A DNA stretch of 42,021 nucleotides from Acidimicrobiales bacterium (lineage in GTDB: Bacteria > Actinomycetota > Acidimicrobiia > Acidimicrobiales > MedAcidi-G1). Position 1 is the stretch's first letter. Each line of letters starts with the position of its first letter. Shown here piece by piece: positions 5,977-14,792 of the stretch. The translations under genes were made by a program, and so were the position numbers. The notes under the pieces were generated by a model, which saw only the letters and a list, made by a program, of their open reading frames with translations, was not told where the DNA came from and did no database searches. The stretch lies in the NCBI GenBank assembly GCA_029577135.1, contig JARQPW010000001.1:1-42021 (forward strand), in the 5' to 3' direction.

Positions 5977-8949
5977 TCAGCCGTCGAGGGCCTCGACCAT
6001 CACCGAGTCGACGGGCACGGCGTCGTCGCCACCTTCTCCGTACGGGTCGTCCCCATCCAGTTCGTAATCGGCGCCTTCGAACATCCCGTCGAGTACCGAC
6101 ATGGCCTCTTCGATGGCTTTGAAGACCTCGATGTCGCCCGCGCCGCAGACGAGGAAGAAGTCATCGATCGCATACTCGGCCTCGCCGGGGTCCTCGAACC
6201 CGTACTCCGACTCGAGGTCCATTATGAGGGGAAACAAACTGGACCAGGCGGAGAAGTCGTCCTTGCCGTCGAAGGCGTCGGCCGCCACGGCGTACGCAGC
6301 GGACAGGTAGGCGGCGGTCGGTTGGAGTTCGACAGGGAGTTCGCCGACCAGCCAGGTCGCGTAGTCGCCGGCGACACGCATGGTGTCGGCAAGGTCGGTT
6401 GGCGTGGCCGGCTGCCGGTCCATGTCAACAAGGGCGGTGGCGACACGTTGCTCGTTCTCCGCACACAGGCCCTCTGAGGCGGTCGGGCCGTCCCAGGCGT
6501 CGCCCATGGGGACCTTCTCGAGGATCCCGACCTCGCCGTACTCGGGCTCGAGGTCGGCGCAGGCGGCATAGGCGGCGTCGTTGCGGTCCTGGAACTCCTC
6601 GGTCCACTCCTCGTTCCACCATCCGGGACCACCCATCTCGGCGTCCATGCACTCCTCGTGGGCCACCCAGGCCTCCTGCGAGGCGATCTCCTCCTCGATC
6701 CACCTTCTCTCGTCGTCGGGAGCCAGTTCGACGCAGGACTTCATGCCCTCGAGGTATGCCGACGGCGACCATTCCTCGCCATCGGTGCCTGTCGCTTCGC
6801 CCATGCACTCCTCGTACGGGAGCCTGGCCTCCATGGCGACCAGTTCCGCTTCCATCTCGGCCCGCTGGTCCTCGGGCGCGAGCGACACGCACTCGCGCAT
6901 ACCCCGGGTGTAGGCGGCCTGCGACCATTCGTCGTCGAAGCTGATGTGCTCCTCCATGCACTCGTTGAACGGGACCATCGCCTCCATCGACTCGAGCGCA
7001 CGCAGCATTTCGGCCTGCGCGTCCTCGGGCAACAGTGGCAGGCAGTCGCGCATGGCCTTGGTGTACGCCACCGACGACCTCGGGTCCTGCGACATCCCAT
7101 CCTCGAGGCACTCCTCGTAGGGGCCCCACTCCTCGTCGTAGCCACCCCCTTCGCCGTCGTCCCAGTCGCCGTCACCCGTACAGGCTCCGAAGGCGAAGCC
7201 GCCGCCGTCCGAGATGGCGTCGGCGGGGTCGCCGCAGCCGGAGGCCAACTTCTCGTCGTCGGAACCCGGATCGGAGTAGTCCCAGAGCACGTCGCAACTC
7301 CACGGGTCGCCCCCCCTGCAGTCCTCGGCCAACACGGCCGGGTCGATCGCGGGCATGGCGGACTCGGTGCCTGTCGCACCGGAGCTCGAACTCTGCGTGT
7401 AGCCGTCGTTCGGTTCCATCGCCAGGTCCATCCCGCCCTTGGCCATGTCGTCGCCGCCCATCTTCTCCATGGGGGCACTCAGGATCTCGCCCGCCGCCAC
7501 GGGGGCGAGGAGGACGTCCTCGACGTCGAGGCCGAGGCCGTCGAAGGCGCCCGAGAGCGCTGCGTCGAGCACCACGGCCAGGTACTCGACCACGGTCTCG
7601 ACCGGGCTGAGGTACCACGAGCCGTCGATGCGGCGCGTCACGACGAACAGGCCGTCGACGCCCAGGCCCGGCACGGCGTCCTCGAGGCAGCCCTCGTGCA
7701 GGCCCGTCGAGCGGTCCGGTCCCTGCTCGCCCTGCAGGTCGGCCAGGTAGTCGAACGCCGCACAGGTGCCGCGGATCGTCAGCTTGGCGTCGGCGGACGC
7801 AGAACCATCACCCTCGGGCAGGGTCACCGACCCGACCACCTGGAGTACGGCGTCCGAGACCACGACCTTGGTGCGTTCTTCGTCGAGCACCTCCTCGGTG
7901 GTGCCGATCTCGAGCGTGATGTCGAACTCTGGCTCCATCTCGGCGACAAGGTCCTCGACCATGTCGGCCACCTCGTCGGTGTCCATCTCCATCCCGTCGG
8001 GCACCGACTCGTTGATCTGGTCGAACAGCCCCTGGAACATCGGCAGGTGGTCGAGGAACACGGCCATCTCGTCGGGTGCGACCGGGATCACGCCCTGGAG
8101 GGGATCCGCCGGATCGATCGAGGGCACGAGCACCCCGGTCCGGATCTGGGCCAGGGCGGCTTCGACCTCGGCATCGAAGTCGAAGCCGTTGATCTGGTCG
8201 ACCACCTGCTGGAGCACGCCGGAGGCGGTGTCGGTGCCCGTCGGCAGGCCGACCGAGGAGCCCTCGTAGTCGACGGGTGGGAGGTCGAGAACGGTGCGCA
8301 GGTACTCGAAGGAGGTGTAGAGCGGGCTCACGAACCAGCGGCCCCGCTCGTGGACGACCATCACGAAGAGTTCGGAGGGAGGCCGAGCGTCGAGGAAGTC
8401 GCCCGACTCGTAGGCGGCGGCCTCTTCGGCCAGCATCTCGTTGATCTCGCCGAGCGTGATCGACTCGTCGACGGCCTCGGCGCCTTCGCGGAGGTTGGCG
8501 TCCATGGCCGACGGATCGACCGTGATCCCGAGGCCGCCGTCGACGAGGTACACCTTGTGGACCCGTTCGTGGAGGGCGTCGACCCGGATGTCGAGATCGA
8601 CGACCTGGAGGTCGATCCCGGCAAGGGGGTCGTCGCCGGCCAGCCCCCCCTCCTTCTGCGCCAACTCGATCACCCGCTTGTAGAGGTCGATGGCATGGCC
8701 GATCTCGGACGGCGGAAGCATGGCGGCAGCACCCACCACGTCCTCGGCGGCCAGCGCCACGGCCAGGCCGTTGACGGCCTCTGCAGAAGAAGCCGCACCG
8801 ACCACCGAGCCCTCGGAGGCGGAGCGCAGGCTCAGGACGACGGCGACGATGACGACCGCCGCCACCAGTGCCCCCAGAAGTGTCCAGCGCTTCGAACCGG
8901 AGGTCCGGTTCGCTTCATCTACGTGTTCGGGTACCGCCGTCGTTTCCAT
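5977..8949 (-). CDS. Large exported or membrane-anchored acidic protein with duplicated N-terminal domain and Cys-containing tandem repeats
   Basis: A 990-residue protein not assigned to a known family. One TM segment (about residues 23-41) follows a short N-terminus, so most of the chain is likely extracytoplasmic. Residues 60-225 and 240-465 look like two copies of one domain. Each ends in a similar block, GRWFVSPLYTSFEYLRTVLD (203-222) and GSWYLSPVETVVEYLAVVLD (443-462). A low-complexity Gly/Asp/Ser linker (about 495-610) precedes three complete units of about 51 residues plus one partial (611-800). The C-terminal part is acidic. It is the last gene of an operon with an aldehyde dehydrogenase and a 4-TM protein, overlapping the latter by 31 bases. 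Confidence 0.72.
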   Translation of the reverse strand: METTAVPEHVDEANRTSGSKRWTLLGALVAAVVIVAVVLSLRSASEGSVVGAASSAEAVNGLAVALAAEDVVGAAAMLPPSEIGHAIDLYKRVIELAQKEGGLAGDDPLAGIDLQVVDLDIRVDALHERVHKVYLVDGGLGITVDPSAMDANLREGAEAVDESITLGEINEMLAEEAAAYESGDFLDARPPSELFVMVVHERGRWFVSPLYTSFEYLRTVLDLPPVDYEGSSVGLPTGTDTASGVLQQVVDQINGFDFDAEVEAALAQIRTGVLVPSIDPADPLQGVIPVAPDEMAVFLDHLPMFQGLFDQINESVPDGMEMDTDEVADMVEDLVAEMEPEFDITLEIGTTEEVLDEERTKVVVSDAVLQVVGSVTLPEGDGSASADAKLTIRGTCAAFDYLADLQGEQGPDRSTGLHEGCLEDAVPGLGVDGLFVVTRRIDGSWYLSPVETVVEYLAVVLDAALSGAFDGLGLDVEDVLLAPVAAGEILSAPMEKMGGDDMAKGGMDLAMEPNDGYTQSSSSGATGTESAMPAIDPAVLAEDCRGGDPWSCDVLWDYSDPGSDDEKLASGCGDPADAISDGGGFAFGACTGDGDWDDGEGGGYDEEWGPYEECLEDGMSQDPRSSVAYTKAMRDCLPLLPEDAQAEMLRALESMEAMVPFNECMEEHISFDDEWSQAAYTRGMRECVSLAPEDQRAEMEAELVAMEARLPYEECMGEATGTDGEEWSPSAYLEGMKSCVELAPDDERRWIEEEIASQEAWVAHEECMDAEMGGPGWWNEEWTEEFQDRNDAAYAACADLEPEYGEVGILEKVPMGDAWDGPTASEGLCAENEQRVATALVDMDRQPATPTDLADTMRVAGDYATWLVGELPVELQPTAAYLSAAYAVAADAFDGKDDFSAWSSLFPLIMDLESEYGFEDPGEAEYAIDDFFLVCGAGDIEVFKAIEEAMSVLDGMFEGADYELDGDDPYGEGGDDAVPVDSVMVEALDG
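6550..7119 (-). repeat. Tandem protein repeat, about 51 residues per unit (3 full + 1 partial)
   Basis: Encodes residues 611-800 of the 990-residue protein. Units start at YEECL (611), FNECM (661), YEECM (712) and HEECM (764). The shared pattern is [aromatic/His]-x-E-C-[ML], then an acidic Trp/Ser segment, AYxxxMxxC, LxPxD, and a Glu-rich helix ending in EA. Each unit carries two Cys about 22-26 residues apart, which suggests one disulfide per unit in an exported setting. The fourth unit is shorter and diverged. DNA identity between units is moderate, so the duplication is not recent. Confidence 0.7.
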
Positions 8950-9374
8950 GCGGCGAGGCTACCGCCTGCCAAAGACAGTGTTCCGGCTACCCCGGCCAGC
9001 CAGAGCCCCTTTCCGATGTGCGTGGCGTCGGCGACCCTCGCCGCCACTGCGACCACTACGGCGACCAAAAGGACGACCCCGCCGAGCAGGCCGTGGGACG
9101 GTCGCGCCCGCGGCGGTCCGGGCCAGGTCAGGAGCAGCACCGAGGCCGCTCCGGCCAGAGGCACCAGGTACCAGGCGATCCCCACCCACCCGGGTGGCCC
9201 ACCGCCCAGGTCGTCGCCCACGACCACCCAGAGTTCGGCCATCCGGAACCCGGTGATCGACGAGCCGACGACCTCGACCCAGGTGGCCCACCCGCTCAGG
9301 ATCGTGCCGACGGCGCCGAGCGCCACCAGCCCGACGTGCAGGCGGTCCGACACTGGGGTACCGGCCGAGGTCAC
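8919..9374 (-). CDS. Small membrane protein with four predicted TM segments
   Basis: 151 residues with hydrophobic segments at about 13-32, 62-83, 95-114 and 122-142. The chain ends in a basic KRRRYP tail. Trp-rich segments (GWATWVEV, AELWVVVG) lie between helices 1 and 2. The layout loosely recalls the Trp-operon-associated membrane proteins of Actinobacteria, but I cannot confirm that. The GTG at 9374 overlaps the stop of the aldehyde dehydrogenase gene (GTGA). Its own end runs 31 bases into the start of the 990-residue protein gene, so all three are probably co-translated. Confidence 0.7.
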   Translation of the reverse strand: MTSAGTPVSDRLHVGLVALGAVGTILSGWATWVEVVGSSITGFRMAELWVVVGDDLGGGPPGWVGIAWYLVPLAGAASVLLLTWPGPPRARPSHGLLGGVVLLVAVVVAVAARVADATHIGKGLWLAGVAGTLSLAGGSLAAWKRRRYPNT

Positions 9375-10831
9375 GACAGCCAGGTGACCGCCTGGACCTC
9401 GCTGTAGGCCTCGAGGCCCCAGATGCCGCGGTCGCGGCCGATGCCCGACATCTTGAAGCCGCCGAACGGGGCCTCGTTGTGGGGCTGGATGCTGTTGAGC
9501 GCCACGTTTCCGGACTGCAGCCGCCTGGCGATGCTGTGGGCACGTGCGGTGTCGCCGGCGTAGACGTAGCTGAACAGCCCGTAGTCGGAGTCGTTGGCGA
9601 GCGACACGGCCTCGTCGTCTCCGTCGTGCGGGAGCACCACGACGACCGGACCGAAGGCCTCCTCGCGCACGCAGTGCATGTCGGCGGTGCAGTCGGCCAA
9701 GAGGGTCGGTGCCACGTAGTAGCCGGGCAGGTCGGGGCGCTGGCCGCCGGCGACCAGCGTGGCCCCGGCGTCGACGCCGCCACGGATGAACGCCTCGACG
9801 CCGTCTCGCTGGCGCTCGCTGATGAGCGGACCGACCAGGGTGTCGTCGTCGAGCGGGTCGCCGACCTTGAGCATCCCGGACACGGCCTCGAGGGTCGACA
9901 CGAGCTGGTCGTAGAGGCTGCGGTGGCAGATGACCCGGGTGGGCGCCGTGCAGATCTGGCCGCTGTGGAAGCCCCACACGCTGGCGATGGCCTGCACGGC
10001 GGCGTTCACGTCGGCGTCGTCGGTCATGACGAGGGCGCCCTTGCCGCCGAGTTCCATGAGCACCCGTGTCATGGTGGCGGCGCCGTTGGCGTAGATGGCC
10101 GCACCGATGGCCGACGAGCCCGTGAAGCTGACCATGTTGACGCCCGACGAGGCGACCAGGGCCGATGGCACTTCGGGGCCCGACGAGGTCAGGACGTTGA
10201 CCACGCCCGGCGGGAAGCCGGCGTCGGTGATGGCCTCGCCGAGGCGGAGGATGCCGAGCGGGTCCTGGGGCGCCGGCTTGATGATGCAGGTGTTGCCCAT
10301 CGCCAACGCCGGGGCGATCTTGCCGGCCACGTTCACGAGCGGGAAGTTGTAGGGGGTGATGCAGGCGACCACCCCGACCGGTTGGCGGTGGACGACGGCT
10401 CCGACGAGGCCGGCCGGGCCGAGTGCGGAGGCTCCGGCGGGCATGGGCCTTTCGGCAACGTCGAGGTCGCGGGGCCTCGCGTAGTAGCGGAACCGGTCGA
10501 CGAAGGTGCCGCCCAACTGCAGGGTCTTCGCGATCTTCATGGTCGCGCCGGTCTCGGCCTGCACGAGGGGCGCCCAGTCGCCCGAGCGCTCGGCCAGGAT
10601 GTCGGAAAGGCGATCCAGCAGGGCGCACCGGTCCGCCATGGGCGTGTCGCGCCAGCCGGGGAGTGCCTGGTTGGCGGCGCCGATGGCCGCCTCGGCGTCG
10701 GCGACGGTGGCCTCGGGGGCATGGCCGACGACGGCGGTGGTGCTGGGATCGACGACCTCGTAGGTGTCGGAGGTGGCAACCCCGTCGCCGCCGATGAGAA
10801 GCCTCCACTGCTCCTGGGGGTCGATCTCCAT
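9371..10831 (-). CDS. NAD(P)-dependent aldehyde dehydrogenase
   Basis: A 486-residue ALDH superfamily enzyme that oxidises an aldehyde to the acid with NAD(P). Catalytic residues are all visible: Asn162 in TPYNFPLVN, Glu260 in MELGGKG, the nucleophile Cys294 in GQICTAPTR, and a cofactor-site FTGSSAIG at 236-243. The ATG at 10831 was chosen over upstream in-frame starts because GGAGCGACG precedes it and because ALDH chains begin near here; the upstream extension is Arg/Pro-rich non-protein-like sequence. It is the first gene of a three-gene minus-strand operon and is divergent from the amidohydrolase gene. The substrate is not predictable; benzaldehyde- or vanillin-type ALDHs look broadly similar. 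Confidence 0.9.
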   Translation of the reverse strand: MEIDPQEQWRLLIGGDGVATSDTYEVVDPSTTAVVGHAPEATVADAEAAIGAANQALPGWRDTPMADRCALLDRLSDILAERSGDWAPLVQAETGATMKIAKTLQLGGTFVDRFRYYARPRDLDVAERPMPAGASALGPAGLVGAVVHRQPVGVVACITPYNFPLVNVAGKIAPALAMGNTCIIKPAPQDPLGILRLGEAITDAGFPPGVVNVLTSSGPEVPSALVASSGVNMVSFTGSSAIGAAIYANGAATMTRVLMELGGKGALVMTDDADVNAAVQAIASVWGFHSGQICTAPTRVICHRSLYDQLVSTLEAVSGMLKVGDPLDDDTLVGPLISERQRDGVEAFIRGGVDAGATLVAGGQRPDLPGYYVAPTLLADCTADMHCVREEAFGPVVVVLPHDGDDEAVSLANDSDYGLFSYVYAGDTARAHSIARRLQSGNVALNSIQPHNEAPFGGFKMSGIGRDRGIWGLEAYSEVQAVTWLS

Positions 10832-10998
10832 CGTCGCTCCTGCCGGCGGGGACCCCGGGCTCGACCGGGGCCTGACTGTTCGTCGGATCGTAGGAGCCAG
10901 CCGACTGTCCACCCAACGTCGCCGCCCCGTTCGCCTTCTGACCCGGTCGGTCGGTACCGTGGCCAGAGTTCGATCCACGGGTTCGTGGAGGAGGCCGA

Positions 10999-12702
10999 AT
11001 GCTCGACACGGTGGTCCGCGGTGGCTGGGTCGTCGACGGCACAGGCGACGATCGCCGGCGTGCCGACCTCGGCATCGTCGACGGTCGAATCGTGGCGCTC
11101 GGCGAAGTCGACGACGAAGCCGCCCACACGATCGACGCCGACGGCCGCGTCGTGGCCCCGGGGTTCATCGACGTCCACACCCACCTCGATGCCCAGCCCT
11201 TCTGGGACAGCACCCTCAGCCCGTCGCCCCTCCACGGCGTGACCTCGGTGGTCGGGGGCAACTGCGGATTCTCCATCGCCCCCCTGTCCGACGACCCCGC
11301 CGACAGCGAGTACCTGATGCGGATGCTGGCCCGGGTCGAGGGCATGCCGCTCGAGTCGCTCCAGGAGGGCGTTCCCTGGAACTGGCGGACCACCGCCGAG
11401 TACCTCGACGCCATCGAGCCACACCTCGCCGTCAACGCCGGCTACAAGGTCGGGCACTCGGCCCTGCGACGGGTGGTGATGCACGAGGAGTGCACCGGGC
11501 GCGAGGCCACGCCCGACGAATTGGCCGCCATGTGCGACCTGCTGCGGGACGGGCTGGCGGCGGGGGCGCTCGGCTTCTCGTCATCGTGGTCCCGCACCCA
11601 CAATGACGCCGACGGCCACATGGTCCCCAGCCGCTATGCGCACCGCGACGAGCTCATCGAACTCTGCCGGGTGGTCGGCGAGTTCCCCGGCACGGGGATC
11701 GAGTTCCTGCCCATGGCCGGCCAGCACGAGGACTGGGCCGTCGAGTTGATGACCGACATGTCGCTGGCCGCCGGCGGCCGCCAACTCAACTGGAACGTCC
11801 TCACGGTCACCGCCGGGAACCTCGAGGATGCCCGCCACCGGATGCGTTCCGGCCCCTACGCGGCCGAGCGCGGTGCCAGGGTCGTCGCCCTCACGGTGCC
11901 CTTCACCTTCGGGCTGCGCATGTCGTTCGCCACCGGCTTCATCCTCGACGCCCTCCCAGGCTGGGAGGAGGCGATGCTGCTCCCGAGGGAGGAGAAGAAG
12001 CGCCTGCTCGCCGACCCCGACCAGCGGCGCCGCCTGGAACAGCAGGCACAACAGGACAGTCCCTTCCGGGGGCTCGCCAGGTGGGAGACCCAGGTCATCT
12101 TCGACACGTTCGCCCCGGAGAACGACGGCTACTCGGGCCGCACGGTCGGCGATGTGGCCGCCGAGCTCGGCAAGGAGCCCTTCGACACCCTCGTCGACAT
12201 CGCCCTGGCCGACGACCTGCTGACCTCGTTCGGCCGGGAGGACCCCTTCCAGTCCCGGGAGGACTGGGAGGCCCGGATCGACGTCTGGCGGGACGAGCAC
12301 GTGGTGGTCGGCGCATCCGACGCCGGCGCCCACCTCGACATGTTCGGCACCTTCAACTTCACCACCCGCCTCATCGAGGGGGCCGTCCGGGAACACGGCC
12401 TGATCGACCTCGAAGAGGCGGTGCACCTGCTGACCGCGAGGCAGGCCGACCTCTACGGGCTGGTCGACCGGGGCCGGATCGCCGAGGGCGCCCACGCCGA
12501 CCTGGTGGTGTTGGACGAGCACAGCATCGGATCCGACCCGCTCAGCCTGCGGGCCGACCTTCCCGGAGGCTCCGCCCGCCTGTACGCCGGTTCGTCCGGC
12601 ATCGACGACGTGTTGTGCGCCGGCATCCCGGTCGTGAGCGGCGGCGACTTCACCGAAGCCCGCCCGGGCCGCGTCCTGCGCAGCGGCACCGACACCCACT
12701 GA
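10999..12702 (+). CDS. Amidohydrolase family protein, N-acyl-D-amino-acid deacylase (D-aminoacylase) type
   Basis: 567 residues. It resembles D-aminoacylases, which remove the acyl group from N-acyl-D-amino acids, though many relatives have unknown substrates. Seen: a beta-sandwich start (DTVVRGGWVVDGTG), the metal-binding FIDVHTHLD with His60 and His62, and GGNCGFS with Cys89 at the position of the D-aminoacylase metal-ligand Cys. The late DAGAHLDMFG segment supplies the conserved Asp, and the C-terminal ADLVVLD strand is typical of cyclic amidohydrolases. The chain is longer than the roughly 480-residue enzymes, mainly in the middle. GGAGGA lies just before the ATG. An O-methyltransferase gene follows after 22 bases. 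Confidence 0.82.
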   Translation: MLDTVVRGGWVVDGTGDDRRRADLGIVDGRIVALGEVDDEAAHTIDADGRVVAPGFIDVHTHLDAQPFWDSTLSPSPLHGVTSVVGGNCGFSIAPLSDDPADSEYLMRMLARVEGMPLESLQEGVPWNWRTTAEYLDAIEPHLAVNAGYKVGHSALRRVVMHEECTGREATPDELAAMCDLLRDGLAAGALGFSSSWSRTHNDADGHMVPSRYAHRDELIELCRVVGEFPGTGIEFLPMAGQHEDWAVELMTDMSLAAGGRQLNWNVLTVTAGNLEDARHRMRSGPYAAERGARVVALTVPFTFGLRMSFATGFILDALPGWEEAMLLPREEKKRLLADPDQRRRLEQQAQQDSPFRGLARWETQVIFDTFAPENDGYSGRTVGDVAAELGKEPFDTLVDIALADDLLTSFGREDPFQSREDWEARIDVWRDEHVVVGASDAGAHLDMFGTFNFTTRLIEGAVREHGLIDLEEAVHLLTARQADLYGLVDRGRIAEGAHADLVVLDEHSIGSDPLSLRADLPGGSARLYAGSSGIDDVLCAGIPVVSGGDFTEARPGRVLRSGTDTH

Positions 12703-12724
12703 ACCCCCGGACGAGGGAGAGATC

Positions 12725-13384
12725 GTGACCGGGCACCGCTCCTTCTTCCTCGACGAGGCCCTCGACGGCTACGTGCAGGCCCACTCTCCGGCCGTCGACG
12801 AGGTGCAGCAGTCGTTGATCGAGGCGACCGCAGCCCTCGGCCCGCTGGCCCGGATGCAGGTGGCGCCCGACCAGGCGGCGTTCCTCGCCGTGCTGGTCGC
12901 CGCGCTGCGTCCGTCGTTCGCCGTCGAGGTGGGCACCTTCACCGGCTTCTCCTCGCTCGCCATCGCCCGTGCGCTCCCCACCGGTGGGCGCCTGCTGTGC
13001 TGCGACGTCTCCACGGAGTGGACCGACATCGCTCGCAGGCACTGGGCCATGGCCGGCGTCGACGACCGCATCGACCTCGTGGTCGCCCCCGCCCTCGAGA
13101 CCCTCCAGGCGCTGCCCCCCGACCAGCACGTCGACTTCGCCTTCCTCGACGCCGACAAGACCGGCTACCTCGCCTACTACGAGGAGATCCTGCCCCGGCT
13201 GTCCCCCCACGCCCTCATCGCCGTCGACAACGTGCTGTGGTCCGGCAGGGTGCTCGACGCCGGGGCCGACGACGCCGACACCGTGGCGCTGCGGGCGTTC
13301 AACGACCACGTCATTGCCGACGACCGGGTCACCTCGGTGCTGCTCTCCGTGGGCGACGGCGTCAACCTCATCCGCCTCGCCTGA
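12725..13384 (+). CDS. O-methyltransferase (class I SAM-dependent, caffeoyl-CoA OMT-like)
   Basis: 219 residues, the normal size of the metal-dependent OMT family. Seen: the SAM loop EVGTFTGFSS (68-77), the acidic CCDVSTEW (92-99), the metal-site LDADK (141-145) and IAVDNVLWSG. It transfers methyl from SAM to a hydroxyl, often a catechol. The native substrate is unknown. The GTG start has a GAGGGAGA Shine-Dalgarno at suitable spacing. It follows the D-aminoacylase-like gene closely on the same strand, so the two are probably co-transcribed. Confidence 0.88.
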   Translation: MTGHRSFFLDEALDGYVQAHSPAVDEVQQSLIEATAALGPLARMQVAPDQAAFLAVLVAALRPSFAVEVGTFTGFSSLAIARALPTGGRLLCCDVSTEWTDIARRHWAMAGVDDRIDLVVAPALETLQALPPDQHVDFAFLDADKTGYLAYYEEILPRLSPHALIAVDNVLWSGRVLDAGADDADTVALRAFNDHVIADDRVTSVLLSVGDGVNLIRLA

Positions 13385-13435
13385 ACCGCCACCCCGGCTC
13401 GGTGCACGTTCGGGGCACTGGATAGGCTCGGAACC

Positions 13436-13447
13436 TACCGACCGGTA
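13436..13447. promoter_or_regulatory. Operator-like palindrome upstream of the thiolase gene
   Basis: TACCG-AC-CGGTA is a perfect inverted repeat with a 2-base centre, 53 bases before the thiolase ATG. It resembles the ACCGACCGGT-type sites bound by TetR regulators of acyl-CoA metabolism in Actinobacteria. No TetR gene is in the window, so this is a weak prediction. Confidence 0.25.
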
Positions 13448-13500
13448 ACCCACCGGGCGCGTCCCTCCGACCAACCATGCAGCAACCAGGAGTCCCAACC

Positions 13501-14703
13501 ATGGCCGAAGCCGTCATCGTCGCAACCGCACGCACCCCGATCGGCCGTGCCGGCAAGGGCAGCCTCGTCGAAGCCCGCCCCGACGACATGTCCGCCTTCA
13601 TCATCGGCGACGTGCTGGGCAAGGTCCCGGCGCTCCCCCCGGAACAGGTCGAGGACGTGATCTGGGGCACCGGGCAACCCGGTGGCGAACAGGGCTACAA
13701 CGTGGCCCGCGTGGCCGCCCTGTTGGCCGGACTCGACGCACCCGGCGTCACCGTCAACCGCTACTGCTCGTCATCGCTCCAGACCATCCGAATGGCCGCC
13801 CACGCAATCAGGGCCGGCGAGGGCGACGTCTTCGTGGCCGGCGGTGTCGAGTGCGTGAGCCGCTACCAGTACGGCGCCGCCGACAACGGCCCCCACAATG
13901 CCCAGTTCGCCGATGCCGAGTCCCGCACCGCCAGCCGCTCCGGCGAGGGCACCGCCGAGTGGACCGCCCCCGAGGGCCTCCCCGACATCTACATGGCCAT
14001 GGGCCAGACCGCCGAGAACGTCGCCCAGCACATGGGCGTGTCCCGCCAGGCCCAGGACGAATGGGGCGTGCGCTCCCAGAACCGGGCCGAGGCCGCCCGG
14101 GACCGCGGCTTCTTCGAGCGCGAGATCTCCCCCTACACGCTCCCCGACGGCACCGTCATGAGCCAGGACGACGGCATCCGCCCCGGCACCACCTACGAGA
14201 AGGTCTCGCAGCTCAACCCGGTGTTCCGCCCCGACGGAACCGTCACCGCCGGCAACGCCTGCCCACTCAACGACGGCGCCGCCGCCGTGGTCGTCATGAG
14301 CGACACCCGGGCCTCCGAGCTCGGCATCACCCCGATCGCCCGCATCGTCTCGTCGGGCGTCTCGGCCCTGAACCCCGAGATCATGGGACTCGGCCCCATC
14401 GGCGCCATCGACCAGGCTCTCGGCCGGGCCGGCATGACCACCGACGACATCGACCTGTTCGAGATCAACGAGGCCTTCGCCGCCCAGGTGCTGCCCTCCG
14501 CCGACGCGGTCGGCATCGACCTGGACAAGCTCAACGTCAACGGTGGCGCCATCGCCCTCGGCCACCCCTTCGGCATGACCGGCGCCCGCATCATGACCAC
14601 GCTGCTCAACGCCCTCGAGGACGGCGACGCCGAATTCGGCGTCGAATCCATGTGCGTGGGTGGAGGCCAAGGCATGGCAATGGTCGTGCAGCGCCTGAAC
14701 TGA
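13501..14703 (+). CDS. Acetyl-CoA acetyltransferase family thiolase
   Basis: A 400-residue thiolase, catalysing thiolytic cleavage or Claisen condensation of acyl-CoA. All three catalytic elements are present: nucleophile Cys89 in NRYCSSSLQT, the His of ALGHPFGMTGAR near the C-terminus, and the second Cys in SMCVGGGQGMA. The NEAFAAQ motif is also intact. The ATG at 13501 was chosen because AGGAG lies about 10 bases upstream; an ATG at 13477 is in frame but poorly placed. The gene is monocistronic and convergent with ilvC. A FadA-type role in fatty-acid beta-oxidation is likely. Confidence 0.93.
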   Translation: MAEAVIVATARTPIGRAGKGSLVEARPDDMSAFIIGDVLGKVPALPPEQVEDVIWGTGQPGGEQGYNVARVAALLAGLDAPGVTVNRYCSSSLQTIRMAAHAIRAGEGDVFVAGGVECVSRYQYGAADNGPHNAQFADAESRTASRSGEGTAEWTAPEGLPDIYMAMGQTAENVAQHMGVSRQAQDEWGVRSQNRAEAARDRGFFEREISPYTLPDGTVMSQDDGIRPGTTYEKVSQLNPVFRPDGTVTAGNACPLNDGAAAVVVMSDTRASELGITPIARIVSSGVSALNPEIMGLGPIGAIDQALGRAGMTTDDIDLFEINEAFAAQVLPSADAVGIDLDKLNVNGGAIALGHPFGMTGARIMTTLLNALEDGDAEFGVESMCVGGGQGMAMVVQRLN

Positions 14704-14723
14704 ACTCTTTGTGTACCCGGCCA

Positions 14724-14739
14724 CCCCGCTGCTGCGGGG
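14724..14739. terminator. Short GC hairpin between convergent thiolase and ilvC genes
   Basis: CCCCGC-TGCT-GCGGGG forms a 6-bp perfect stem 21 bases after the thiolase stop. No T run follows on either strand, so intrinsic termination is doubtful. It may simply be a 3'-end stabilising structure. Confidence 0.3.
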
Positions 14740-14792
14740 AAGGGGGTTGGTGGGGAGTGAAGTGAGGTGGGCGCCGCGGATCGCGCTGGGGG

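Noticed and set aside
6658-9387. A very long open frame on the plus strand opposite the 990-residue protein gene
   Set aside because: It is rich in His, Arg, Gly and Val with no domain, as expected for the antisense reading of a GC-rich acidic-protein gene.
14724-14739. GC hairpin as a strong bidirectional terminator
   Set aside because: The stem is only six base pairs and there is no T run on either strand. It is listed only at low confidence.
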